This document shows positions 9,337 to 17,056 of a DNA stretch of 64,000 nucleotides, in pieces (the first letter of the stretch is position 1; each line of letters opens with the position of its first letter). The notes under the pieces are model-generated. The model searched no databases, had not been told where the DNA came from, and saw only the letters and a list, made by a program, of their open reading frames with translations. Location: assembly GCF_900105115.1 (NCBI RefSeq), contig NZ_FNRV01000001.1, forward strand, positions 1,426,001 through 1,490,000, given 5' to 3'. A program made the translations under genes and the position numbers. This DNA comes from Pseudomonas mohnii (GTDB lineage: Bacteria; Pseudomonadota; Gammaproteobacteria; Pseudomonadales; Pseudomonadaceae).

Positions 9337-10538
9337 GGCCGCGACACCTCGGCACTGGCCCACAACCCTGGGTTGCAGGTCATGGCTCGCTGGGCGTCGG
9401 TCAGGTCTGAGGCAAACGTGCCGACGACGTACACCGAATTCTGCTCGGCATAGGGGAACGGCACGCTGTAGGTGTTGGCGCGAATGTCCGACGTGCTGGA
9501 CAGCAACTGCACCACGCTGGCCTTGAGGGGTTCATTCAACCCACGGATTTTCACCGTGAGCACGCTGTCGCGGTCGATCTTGCTGGCCATGCGCTCGGGG
9601 AACACCGCAATCACGTAGCTTTGTCCGCAATCGGTGGCGCGCAACAAGGTCGAGCCGGCCTGCACCAGCGTGCCCTGAGGCGCCAGCAACTCCTGGACGG
9701 TACCGGGCGAGTAGGCAACGACGTCGTAGCCGGCCATCAACTTGACCCGGTTCTGCTCGGTTTCGATCAGCTGATTGAGGTTGTCGAGTTCCTGTTGATA
9801 CGCCCGGCGGTTGCGGGCCTGGTTCTCCAGACTGAGTTTGAGCGTGGTCATCTGCGCGCTGAGATCGAACATGCGCAGTTGATCGGGATCGAGGTAAACC
9901 TGCTTGCTTGCCGCACTGACGTCGCCGTCGGTGATCCGCAATTGCGAACGCACCGATTCCGCCGCCCCTTGCAACGAAGCCAACTGGGCTTTCGACGACG
10001 CAACCACCGCGCCACTCACAGCCCCCTGGACGAACAACTCGAGATTGCGCTCGACGGTTTCCTGGGCGTCTATCAACCGTGCGCTGGCCGCACTGTTTTC
10101 GGCTTTGAGCGCTTTTTGAGTGAACAACTGGCGGGTGTGAAACGCGGCCTGATACTGCTCGCTGGTTTTCTCCAGTTCCTCGTAGTACCGCTGATCGTGC
10201 TCGGCCTGACTGGTTGACGAGGACAGCTGCTGCTCCAGGGTCAGGCGCCGGGTTTGCAGGGTCAGCAGGGTTTCCTGGTTGGCTCGCGGATTTTCCACTA
10301 CCGCAATTTTCTGACCCTGACTGAAAGTCATGCCGGGCTTGACCTCCAACGAACTCACCACGCCATCAATCGGAGTGGTCAACAGAATCACCGGCGCATT
10401 CAAAATCGCCCGTGTCGCCGAGGCGGACACCAACGGCATCAGCAAGGTCGACAACAGTAACCAGACGATAAATCCAAGGACACCCAACCCCACCAGGCGT
10501 GGCAACAGTGACAATAGCTTTGAGCGTTCTTCTGCCAT
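9333..10538 (-). CDS. HlyD/EmrA-type periplasmic membrane fusion protein
   Basis: A 401-residue adaptor: a short cytoplasmic N-terminus, one membrane helix (about 12-37), a first biotinyl-lipoyl half (around residues 48-85, with TPIDGVVSSLEVKPGMTFSQG), a long coiled-coil hairpin rich in Gln/Glu/Leu (about 88-280), the second lipoyl half (PGTVQELLAPQGTLVQAG) and a beta domain. Such proteins bridge an inner-membrane transporter to a TolC-like channel; Alg44 and Sinorhizobium BgsB are fusion-protein-like subunits of polysaccharide synthases. It is the first gene of the operon, with a 653-bp non-coding region upstream, and overlaps the next start by four bases. Confidence 0.88.
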   Translation of the reverse strand: MAEERSKLLSLLPRLVGLGVLGFIVWLLLSTLLMPLVSASATRAILNAPVILLTTPIDGVVSSLEVKPGMTFSQGQKIAVVENPRANQETLLTLQTRRLTLEQQLSSSTSQAEHDQRYYEELEKTSEQYQAAFHTRQLFTQKALKAENSAASARLIDAQETVERNLELFVQGAVSGAVVASSKAQLASLQGAAESVRSQLRITDGDVSAASKQVYLDPDQLRMFDLSAQMTTLKLSLENQARNRRAYQQELDNLNQLIETEQNRVKLMAGYDVVAYSPGTVQELLAPQGTLVQAGSTLLRATDCGQSYVIAVFPERMASKIDRDSVLTVKIRGLNEPLKASVVQLLSSTSDIRANTYSVPFPYAEQNSVYVVGTFASDLTDAQRAMTCNPGLWASAEVSRP

Positions 10539-11142
10539 GTCTGACTCTCCCGATAGACCAACCGCATATCAGCCAGGCAATAACAAACCGTGACTGCGAA
10601 ACACTTTTGGCAGGGTGAGCAAAACGAAATTGATCGATCGAACAGCAACTAAGCCGACGACGTTTTATTGGATTTTATGGTGATGTGAGCAGGAATGAGA
10701 TTCCTGTCTTTTTGGAGAGTTGTTGTACAGCAATAACGAAAAGACTCGACAGGCCCGTGGCAGAGCGGGCGCTTACACTGGCGACACTAGATTCAGTCCC
10801 GAGGGGTGTCAAGCATTTGAATCGGACAATTAAATGACGTCAAATATGTACCATTTACAAAATTGGATCCACTGAAACTATTACTGAATAAAATATGCGA
10901 CAACTACTTATTTTTACTACAGGTTTTTATTTTTAATTTAAAAATGAACTTTGTATCGTATTTTAGATAATTCTCAATTCGTTATCGGAAAGATTAAAAA
11001 GATATAAGTAGTGGTACTTGTTGGCGCTGGCTTGCCAGCGAATAGTCCAACATCAATATCGACTGACGGACCGCTTTCGCTGGCAAGCCAGCTCCTACAG
11101 GTTTTTGTGTTTACCGCGTGATTTGGACACGACAATCGCCCA
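10539..11142. promoter_or_regulatory. Long AT-rich leader/promoter region of the polysaccharide operon
   Basis: No plausible gene in about 600 bp. The part at roughly 10830-11010 is strikingly AT-rich compared with the rest of the window, with runs such as TTTTTATTTTTAATTTAAAAA. It lies upstream of the first operon gene, so it most likely holds the promoter and binding sites for nucleoid-silencing or second-messenger-responsive regulators. I cannot name a specific -10/-35 with confidence. Confidence 0.5.
11022..11101. repeat. REP pair (inverted)
   Basis: CGCTGGCTTGCCAGCG faces CGCTGGCAAGCCAGCTCCTACAG. It is a second REP subtype (GCTGGCAAGCCAGC core), in the gap between the polysaccharide operon promoter region and the gap terminator. 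Confidence 0.7.
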
Positions 11143-11175
11143 AACAAAAACGCCCCGACTATGTCGGGGCGTTTT
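11143..11175 (-). terminator. Rho-independent terminator of gap
   Basis: AAAACGCCCCGAC (11147-11159) pairs with GTCGGGGCGTTTT (11163-11175) around a three-base loop, 16 bp beyond the gap stop. On the minus strand it ends in a T-run. Confidence 0.88.
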
Positions 11176-11191
11176 CATGTACCGCTAAGGC

Positions 11192-12640
11192 TTAGCGCGG
11201 GAACGCTGGCGGGTTTACACCGGCCATGTCTTCCATCACGCGAACCACCTGGCAGCTGTAGCCGAACTCGTTGTCGTACCAAACGTACAGTACAACGCGG
11301 TTGTCCTGGGTGATGGTCGCTTCAGCGTCCACAACGCCTGCGTGGCGCGAGCCAACGAAGTCGGTGGAAACCACTTCCTGCGAGCTGACGTAGTCGATTT
11401 GCTTGTGCAGATCGGAGTGCATGGCCATCTGGCGCAGGTACTCGTTGATCTCGTCGCGGGTGGTGGCTTTCTCAAGGTTCAGGTTGAGAATGGCCATCGA
11501 CACGTTTGGCGTCGGAACGCGGATCGCGTTACCGGTCAGCTTGCCGGCCAGCTCAGGCAAGGCCTTGGCAGCGGCAGTGGCAGCACCGGTCTCGGTGATG
11601 ACCATGTTCAGCGCGGCGCTACGGCCACGGCGATCGCCCTTGTGGAAGTTGTCGATCAGGTTCTGGTCGTTGGTGTACGAGTGAACCGTTTCAACGTGGC
11701 CGTTGACGATGCCGAACTTGTCATTCACGGCCTTCAGCACCGGCACGATGGCGTTGGTGGTGCAGGAAGCGGCCGAAATGATCTTGTCGTCAGCGGTGAT
11801 CTCGGCATGGTTGATGCCGTGAACGATGTTCTTCAGCTTGCCTTTGCCAGGCGCGGTCAGGACAACGCGGTCGATACCCGGGCAGGCCAGGTGCTGGCCC
11901 AGGCCATCGGCGTCACGCCATACGCCAGTGTTATCCACCAGCAGCGCGTCTTTGATGCCGTACTGGGTGTAATCCACTTCAGTCGGGTTTTTCGCGTAGA
12001 TAACCTGGATCAGGTTGCCGTTCGCGGTGATGGTGTTGTTGGCTTCATCAATGGTGATGGTGCCATCGAACGGACCATGAACCGAATCGCGACGCAGCAG
12101 GCTCGCACGCTTGACCAGATCGTTCTCGGCGCCCTTGCGGACAACGATGGCGCGCAGACGCAGGCCGTCGCCACCACCGGTTTTCTCGATCAGGATGCGC
12201 GCCAGCAGACGGCCGATACGACCGAAGCCGTACAGGACCACGTCGGTGCCTTTGCGAGCGGAAGCGTTCTGCTGGCCAACCACGTCAGCCAGTTCTTCAC
12301 GGACGAACTGCTCGACAGTGCGACCATTGCCCTGGGTCTTGAATTTGACCGCGAGCTTGCCCAGGTCTACCGAAGCGGCGCCGAGCTTGAGCTCGCTCAT
12401 CGCCTTGAGCAGCGGGAATGTTTCGTGGACGGACAGCTCGCTGTCGTCGGACTGACGATGACGAGCAAAGCGGTGAGCTTTGAGAATCGCAATGACTGAA
12501 CGATTGATCAGGCTGCGGCCATAGATCGAGCTCACCACGTTGTTATTGCGGTAGAGCTGACCGATAAGCGGAATCATCGCTTCTGCGAGTGCTTCACGGT
12601 CGATCCATTCACCAAGACACTGGTCGGGCTTCTGAGTCAC
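11192..12640 (-). CDS. gap: Glyceraldehyde-3-phosphate dehydrogenase, long N-terminal form
   Basis: About 482 residues from a GTG at 12640, which has an excellent GGAAGG ribosome site; an ATG at 12655 has none. The GAPDH core starts only near residue 130 (VVLYGFGRIGRLLARIL, NAD-binding fold). The catalytic motif ASCTTN, HSYTNDQ, RRGRSAALNMV and the C-terminal VWYDNEFGYS are intact. The enzyme interconverts glyceraldehyde-3-phosphate and 1,3-bisphosphoglycerate. The roughly 125-residue N-terminal helical extension (LGEWIDREALAEAMIPLIGQ...) is absent from classic 330-residue GAPDH but typical of this Pseudomonas paralogue (PA3001-like), whose physiological direction is probably gluconeogenic. 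Divergent from mfd. Confidence 0.93.
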   Translation of the reverse strand: MTQKPDQCLGEWIDREALAEAMIPLIGQLYRNNNVVSSIYGRSLINRSVIAILKAHRFARHRQSDDSELSVHETFPLLKAMSELKLGAASVDLGKLAVKFKTQGNGRTVEQFVREELADVVGQQNASARKGTDVVLYGFGRIGRLLARILIEKTGGGDGLRLRAIVVRKGAENDLVKRASLLRRDSVHGPFDGTITIDEANNTITANGNLIQVIYAKNPTEVDYTQYGIKDALLVDNTGVWRDADGLGQHLACPGIDRVVLTAPGKGKLKNIVHGINHAEITADDKIISAASCTTNAIVPVLKAVNDKFGIVNGHVETVHSYTNDQNLIDNFHKGDRRGRSAALNMVITETGAATAAAKALPELAGKLTGNAIRVPTPNVSMAILNLNLEKATTRDEINEYLRQMAMHSDLHKQIDYVSSQEVVSTDFVGSRHAGVVDAEATITQDNRVVLYVWYDNEFGYSCQVVRVMEDMAGVNPPAFPR

Positions 12641-13019
12641 GGGAACCTTCCACATGTAGGGGCAGAAAAAAGGGGCTACATTATGCCGCCGAGTGACTCG
12701 CGTAGCAATGCGCGCCTGTCGTGCGATCCGTAACAATTCTCCGTTCAAAAAAATCACACATCGCGCAAACCCAATAAAACCGGGGCTTGCAGCCCACTCA
12801 CTTTTTCAGTGGGCTACGTCGCGTTGTGCGTAACCCTCCGTAACACTCATTCGTTTTACCACTACATATTCAATAATTCTTGATAAAAAACAGGCGTTTT
12901 TTGTCTTTACCACTACATTTCGCCAAACCGGCGTAATAGACACAGTCTGCAACTGACAGGCGGCACCCGAGGCCGCTACAATTACCGACTTTGTCGCAAC
13001 GCTTGGAGCTCAACCTTCC
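12641..13019. promoter_or_regulatory. Divergent gap/mfd control region with direct repeats
   Basis: A 379-bp gene-free interval. It contains a hairpin (AGCCCACT 12791-12798 with AGTGGGCT 12808-12815) and two exact copies of TTTACCACTACAT at 12855-12867 and 12906-12918, 51 bp apart, about five helical turns. Both promoters must lie here. The reverse strand of the repeat starts ATGTAGTGG, reminiscent of the TGTAGT half-site associated with HexR, but it is not a full palindrome. Confidence 0.6.
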
Positions 13020-16000
13020 GTGCCCGTTCTGCGTCTACCGCATCTCCCTGCCGAGGCAGGTAAACAGCATTGGGGCAACCTGCCCGGTGCCGCCCTGAGC
13101 CTGGCCATCGCCGAGGCCGCCAGCGCGGCCAAGCGCTTTACCCTGCTACTGACCGCCGACAGCCAAAGCGCCGAACGGCTGGAACAGGAGCTGAGTTTCT
13201 TCGCCCCGGATTTGCCTGTGCTGCATTTCCCCGACTGGGAAACCTTGCCCTACGATCTGTTCTCGCCGCACCAGGACATCATTTCCCAGCGCATCGCCAG
13301 CCTGTATCGACTGCCCGAACTGGCGCACGGTGTGCTGGTGGTGCCGATCACCACCGCCCTGCACCGCCTGGCACCGACCAGATTTCTGCTCGGCAGCAGC
13401 CTGGTGCTGGAGGTCGGACAGAAGCTCGACGTCGAGCAAATGCGCACTCGCCTTGAAGCCACCGGCTACCGCTACGTCGATACCGTGTACGAGCATGGCG
13501 AATTCACGGTGCGCGGCTCGCTGATCGACCTGTTCCCGATGGGCAGCAAGCTGCCTTACCGGATCGACTTGTTCGACGACGAAATCGAAACCCTGCGCAC
13601 CTTCGATCCGGAGAACCAGCGTTCCATCGACAAGGTCGATTCGGTCAAGTTGTTACCGGCCAAGGAATTCCCGCTGCAGAAAGAAGCCGTGACCCGTTTC
13701 AAGGCACGTTTCCGCGAGCGCTTCGACGTCGACTTCCGCCGCTGCCCGATCTTTCAGGACTTGAGCAGCGGGATTACCCCGGCCGGCATCGAGTACTACC
13801 TGCCGTTGTTCTTCGAAGAAACCTCAACGCTGTTCGACTACCTGCCCCAGGACACTCAAGTGTTCTCATTGCCAGGCATCGAACAGGCGGCGGAAAACTT
13901 CTGGAACGACGTGCGCAATCGCTATGAAGAGCGGCGCGTCGACCCATCCCGTCCTTTATTACCGCCCGCCGAGCTGTTCCTGCCGGTGGAAGACTGCTTT
14001 GCGCGCCTGAAGAACTGGCCACGGGTGGTCGCCAGTCAACAGGACGTGGAAACGGGCGTCGGTCGCGAACGCTTCCCTGCCCGGGAACTGCCGAACCTGG
14101 CTATCGAAGCCAAAGCCACCCAACCGCTGGCGGCGCTGGCGGGTTTTCTCGACCAGTTTCCCGGACGCGTGCTGTTTACCGCCGAATCCGCAGGCCGCCG
14201 CGAAGTGCTGCTGGAACTGCTGGAACGTTTGAAACTGCGACCGAAAACCGTCGACAGCTGGCCGGACTTTGTCGCCGGCAAGGAACGCCTGGCGATCACG
14301 ATCGCGCCGCTCGATGAAGGCTTGCTGCTGGACGATCCAGCCCTGGCCCTGGTTGCCGAAAGCCCGCTGTTCGGTCAGCGCGTCATGCAGCGCCGTCGTC
14401 GCGAAAAACGCGCCGACGCCAACAACGATGCCGTGATCAAGAACCTCACCGAACTGCGCGAAGGCGCGCCGGTGGTGCATATCGATCACGGGGTCGGTCG
14501 CTACCTCGGCCTCGCCACCCTGGAAATCGACAGCCAGACCGCCGAATTCCTCGCCCTGGAATACGCCGAGGGCGCCAAGCTCTACGTACCGGTAGCCAAC
14601 CTGCATCTGATCGCCCGCTACACCGGCAGCGACGATGCCTTGGCCCCGCTGCACCGCCTCGGCTCCGAGACCTGGCAGAAAGCCAAGCGCAAAGCCGCTG
14701 AACAAGTTCGCGACGTAGCGGCCGAATTGCTCGACATCTATGCGCGTCGCGCCGCCCGCGAAGGCTATGCCTTCGCCGACCCGAAAGCCGATTACGCCAC
14801 TTTCAGCGCCGGTTTCCCGTTCGAAGAAACGCCCGATCAGCAAACCACCATCGAAGCGGTGCGCGAAGACATGCTCGCGCCAAAACCGATGGACCGCCTG
14901 GTGTGTGGCGACGTCGGTTTCGGCAAGACCGAAGTGGCCATGCGCGCCGCGTTCATCGCCGTGCACGGCGGCAAGCAAGTGGCGATTCTGGTGCCGACCA
15001 CCCTGCTCGCCCAACAGCACTACAACAGCTTCCGCGACCGTTTCGCCGATTGGCCGGTGACCGTGGAAGTGATGAGCCGCTTCAAGTCGACCAAGGAAGT
15101 GAATGCGGCGGTGGCGGATCTGGCCGAAGGCAAGATCGACATCGTCATCGGCACGCACAAGTTGTTGCAGGACGACGTCAAAATCAAAAACCTCGGGTTG
15201 GTGATCATCGACGAAGAACACCGTTTCGGTGTGCGCCAAAAAGAACAGCTCAAGGCACTGCGCAGCGAAGTCGACATTCTCACCCTGACCGCCACACCGA
15301 TTCCGCGCACGCTGAACATGGCGGTATCGGGCATGCGCGACCTGTCGATCATTGCCACGCCGCCGGCGCGTCGCCTGTCCGTGCGGACCTTCGTCATGGA
15401 ACAGAACAAAAGCACGGTCAAGGAAGCCCTGCTCCGCGAGTTGCTGCGTGGCGGCCAGGTCTACTACCTGCACAACGACGTGAAGACCATCGAGAAATGC
15501 GCCGCCGATCTCGCCGAACTGGTGCCCGAGGCACGGATCGGCATCGGTCACGGGCAGATGCGCGAACGCGAGCTCGAACAGGTCATGAGCGACTTCTACC
15601 ACAAGCGCTTCAACGTGCTGATCGCCTCGACCATCATCGAGACCGGCATCGACGTGCCCAGCGCCAACACCATCATCATCGAGCGCGCCGACAAGTTCGG
15701 CCTGGCGCAGTTGCACCAGTTGCGCGGCCGGGTCGGACGCAGTCACCACCAGGCGTATGCCTACCTGCTGACACCGCCGCGCCAGCAAATCACCCCGGAC
15801 GCGGAAAAGCGCCTGGAAGCGATCGCCAACACCCAGGACCTCGGCGCGGGCTTCGTGCTCGCCACCAATGACCTGGAAATCCGCGGCGCCGGCGAATTGC
15901 TCGGCGATGGCCAGAGCGGACAGATCCAGGCAGTCGGTTTCACGCTGTACATGGAAATGCTCGAGCGCGCAGTGAAGTCGATCCGCAAGGGCGAACAGCC

Positions 16001-16469
16001 GAACCTCGACCAACCCCTGGGCGGTGGTCCGGAAGTCAACTTGCGGGTGCCGGCACTGATTCCCGAGGATTATCTGCCAGACGTCCACGCACGACTGATT
16101 CTCTACAAACGCATCGCTTCAGCTACCGATGAGGAAGGACTGAAAGATCTGCAAGTGGAAATGATCGACCGTTTCGGCCTGCTGCCGGAGCCGACCAAAA
16201 ACCTGATGCGCATCACCGCCCTGAAATTGCAGGCCGAGTTGCTGGGCATCAAGAAAGTCGACGGCGGTCCGCAAGGTGGCCGTATCGAGTTCGCGGCGCA
16301 AACCCCGGTCGACCCGCTGACCCTGATCAAACTGATCCAGAGCCAGCCCAAACGCTACAAATTCGAAGGGGCCACGGTGTTTAAATTCATGGTCCCGATG
16401 GAACGCGCGGAAGAGCGCTTTAATACTGTAGAGGCGCTGCTTGAGCGCCTCATCCCGAAAACTGCTTGA
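13020..16469 (+). CDS. mfd: Transcription-repair coupling factor
   Basis: A 1149-residue ATP-dependent translocase that pushes stalled RNA polymerase off damaged DNA and recruits UvrA; length equals E. coli Mfd (1148). N-terminal UvrB-like domains (1-350), RNA-polymerase-interacting region (around 470-560, including VVHIDHGVGRYLGL), RecG-like motor with Walker A GDVGFGKTE near residue 630, DEEHRFG box, TATPIPRTL, then QLRGRVGRSHHQAYAYLL and a C-terminal autoinhibitory domain. The start is GTG (13020), with GGAG about ten bases upstream. It is followed at ten bases by a csiV-like gene, so the two are probably cotranscribed. Confidence 0.97.
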   Translation: MPVLRLPHLPAEAGKQHWGNLPGAALSLAIAEAASAAKRFTLLLTADSQSAERLEQELSFFAPDLPVLHFPDWETLPYDLFSPHQDIISQRIASLYRLPELAHGVLVVPITTALHRLAPTRFLLGSSLVLEVGQKLDVEQMRTRLEATGYRYVDTVYEHGEFTVRGSLIDLFPMGSKLPYRIDLFDDEIETLRTFDPENQRSIDKVDSVKLLPAKEFPLQKEAVTRFKARFRERFDVDFRRCPIFQDLSSGITPAGIEYYLPLFFEETSTLFDYLPQDTQVFSLPGIEQAAENFWNDVRNRYEERRVDPSRPLLPPAELFLPVEDCFARLKNWPRVVASQQDVETGVGRERFPARELPNLAIEAKATQPLAALAGFLDQFPGRVLFTAESAGRREVLLELLERLKLRPKTVDSWPDFVAGKERLAITIAPLDEGLLLDDPALALVAESPLFGQRVMQRRRREKRADANNDAVIKNLTELREGAPVVHIDHGVGRYLGLATLEIDSQTAEFLALEYAEGAKLYVPVANLHLIARYTGSDDALAPLHRLGSETWQKAKRKAAEQVRDVAAELLDIYARRAAREGYAFADPKADYATFSAGFPFEETPDQQTTIEAVREDMLAPKPMDRLVCGDVGFGKTEVAMRAAFIAVHGGKQVAILVPTTLLAQQHYNSFRDRFADWPVTVEVMSRFKSTKEVNAAVADLAEGKIDIVIGTHKLLQDDVKIKNLGLVIIDEEHRFGVRQKEQLKALRSEVDILTLTATPIPRTLNMAVSGMRDLSIIATPPARRLSVRTFVMEQNKSTVKEALLRELLRGGQVYYLHNDVKTIEKCAADLAELVPEARIGIGHGQMRERELEQVMSDFYHKRFNVLIASTIIETGIDVPSANTIIIERADKFGLAQLHQLRGRVGRSHHQAYAYLLTPPRQQITPDAEKRLEAIANTQDLGAGFVLATNDLEIRGAGELLGDGQSGQIQAVGFTLYMEMLERAVKSIRKGEQPNLDQPLGGGPEVNLRVPALIPEDYLPDVHARLILYKRIASATDEEGLKDLQVEMIDRFGLLPEPTKNLMRITALKLQAELLGIKKVDGGPQGGRIEFAAQTPVDPLTLIKLIQSQPKRYKFEGATVFKFMVPMERAEERFNTVEALLERLIPKTA

Positions 16470-16479
16470 AGGACGCCGC

Positions 16480-17046
16480 ATGCGCCTGTTTCGCTTACTG
16501 ACCTTGATGATTTCCCTGGTCACTCCCACGGCGTTTGCCGCCGATCTGTATCAAGTCGAAATGATTCTGGTCCGTCAAAACGCTGTGCCGGCCATCGTCA
16601 GTCGCGCCGCGCCGGAAGACTGGGCCGCCGGCGCACAGTCCATCAGCCCCGACAGCCTGCGCACGCCGAGCCTCAATGGCGAAGTGACAAAACTCAGCGC
16701 CAGCACTGACTACACCGTGTTGCTGCACAAGGCCTGGCAACAAACCCTTGGCGAGCAAGCCACCAAAGTCGCGATCAGCGAGGGCAAGGATCAATTCGGC
16801 CAATTCCCGATCGAGGGCACACTGAGCCTGAAACTGGGTCGTTTCACCGACGTCGACGCAGACTTCTGGATCAACCAGATCAACGCCGATGGCGTGGTCA
16901 CCGCCAGTGAACGCTTGAAAACCCAGAGCCACACCAAAAATGGACAGCTGAATTTTCTCGACGCCGGCCACCTTGGCCTGCTGATCAAGATCACCTCGCT
17001 GACCGCCCCCGCACCTCGGCCAGCCCCCGATGAAATTCCGGACTGA
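16480..17046 (+). CDS. CsiV-family periplasmic protein
   Basis: About 188 residues with a clear signal peptide (MRLFRLLTLMISLVTPTAFAADLYQVEMIL, cleavage after AFA). YQVEMILVRQN followed by a C-terminal beta-rich part fits the CsiV family, named from a Vibrio cholerae peptidoglycan-binding protein needed for PBP1A function. I chose the ATG at 16480, which has GAAGGA eight bases upstream; the longer in-frame start would run into mfd. It lies ten bases after mfd and ten before the SNF2-type helicase gene, so all three could form an operon. Function in Pseudomonas is not established. Confidence 0.72.
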   Translation: MRLFRLLTLMISLVTPTAFAADLYQVEMILVRQNAVPAIVSRAAPEDWAAGAQSISPDSLRTPSLNGEVTKLSASTDYTVLLHKAWQQTLGEQATKVAISEGKDQFGQFPIEGTLSLKLGRFTDVDADFWINQINADGVVTASERLKTQSHTKNGQLNFLDAGHLGLLIKITSLTAPAPRPAPDEIPD

Positions 17047-17056
17047 TTGAGTCCTT

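Noticed and set aside
5940..10538. Cellulose (bcs) operon
   Set aside because: The synthase is BcsA-like, but there is no bcsB, bcsC, bcsZ or bcsQ, and the partners are fusion protein and TolC type.
13959..16088. 709-codon open frame opposite mfd
   Set aside because: Antisense shadow; Mfd motifs are all present on the plus strand.
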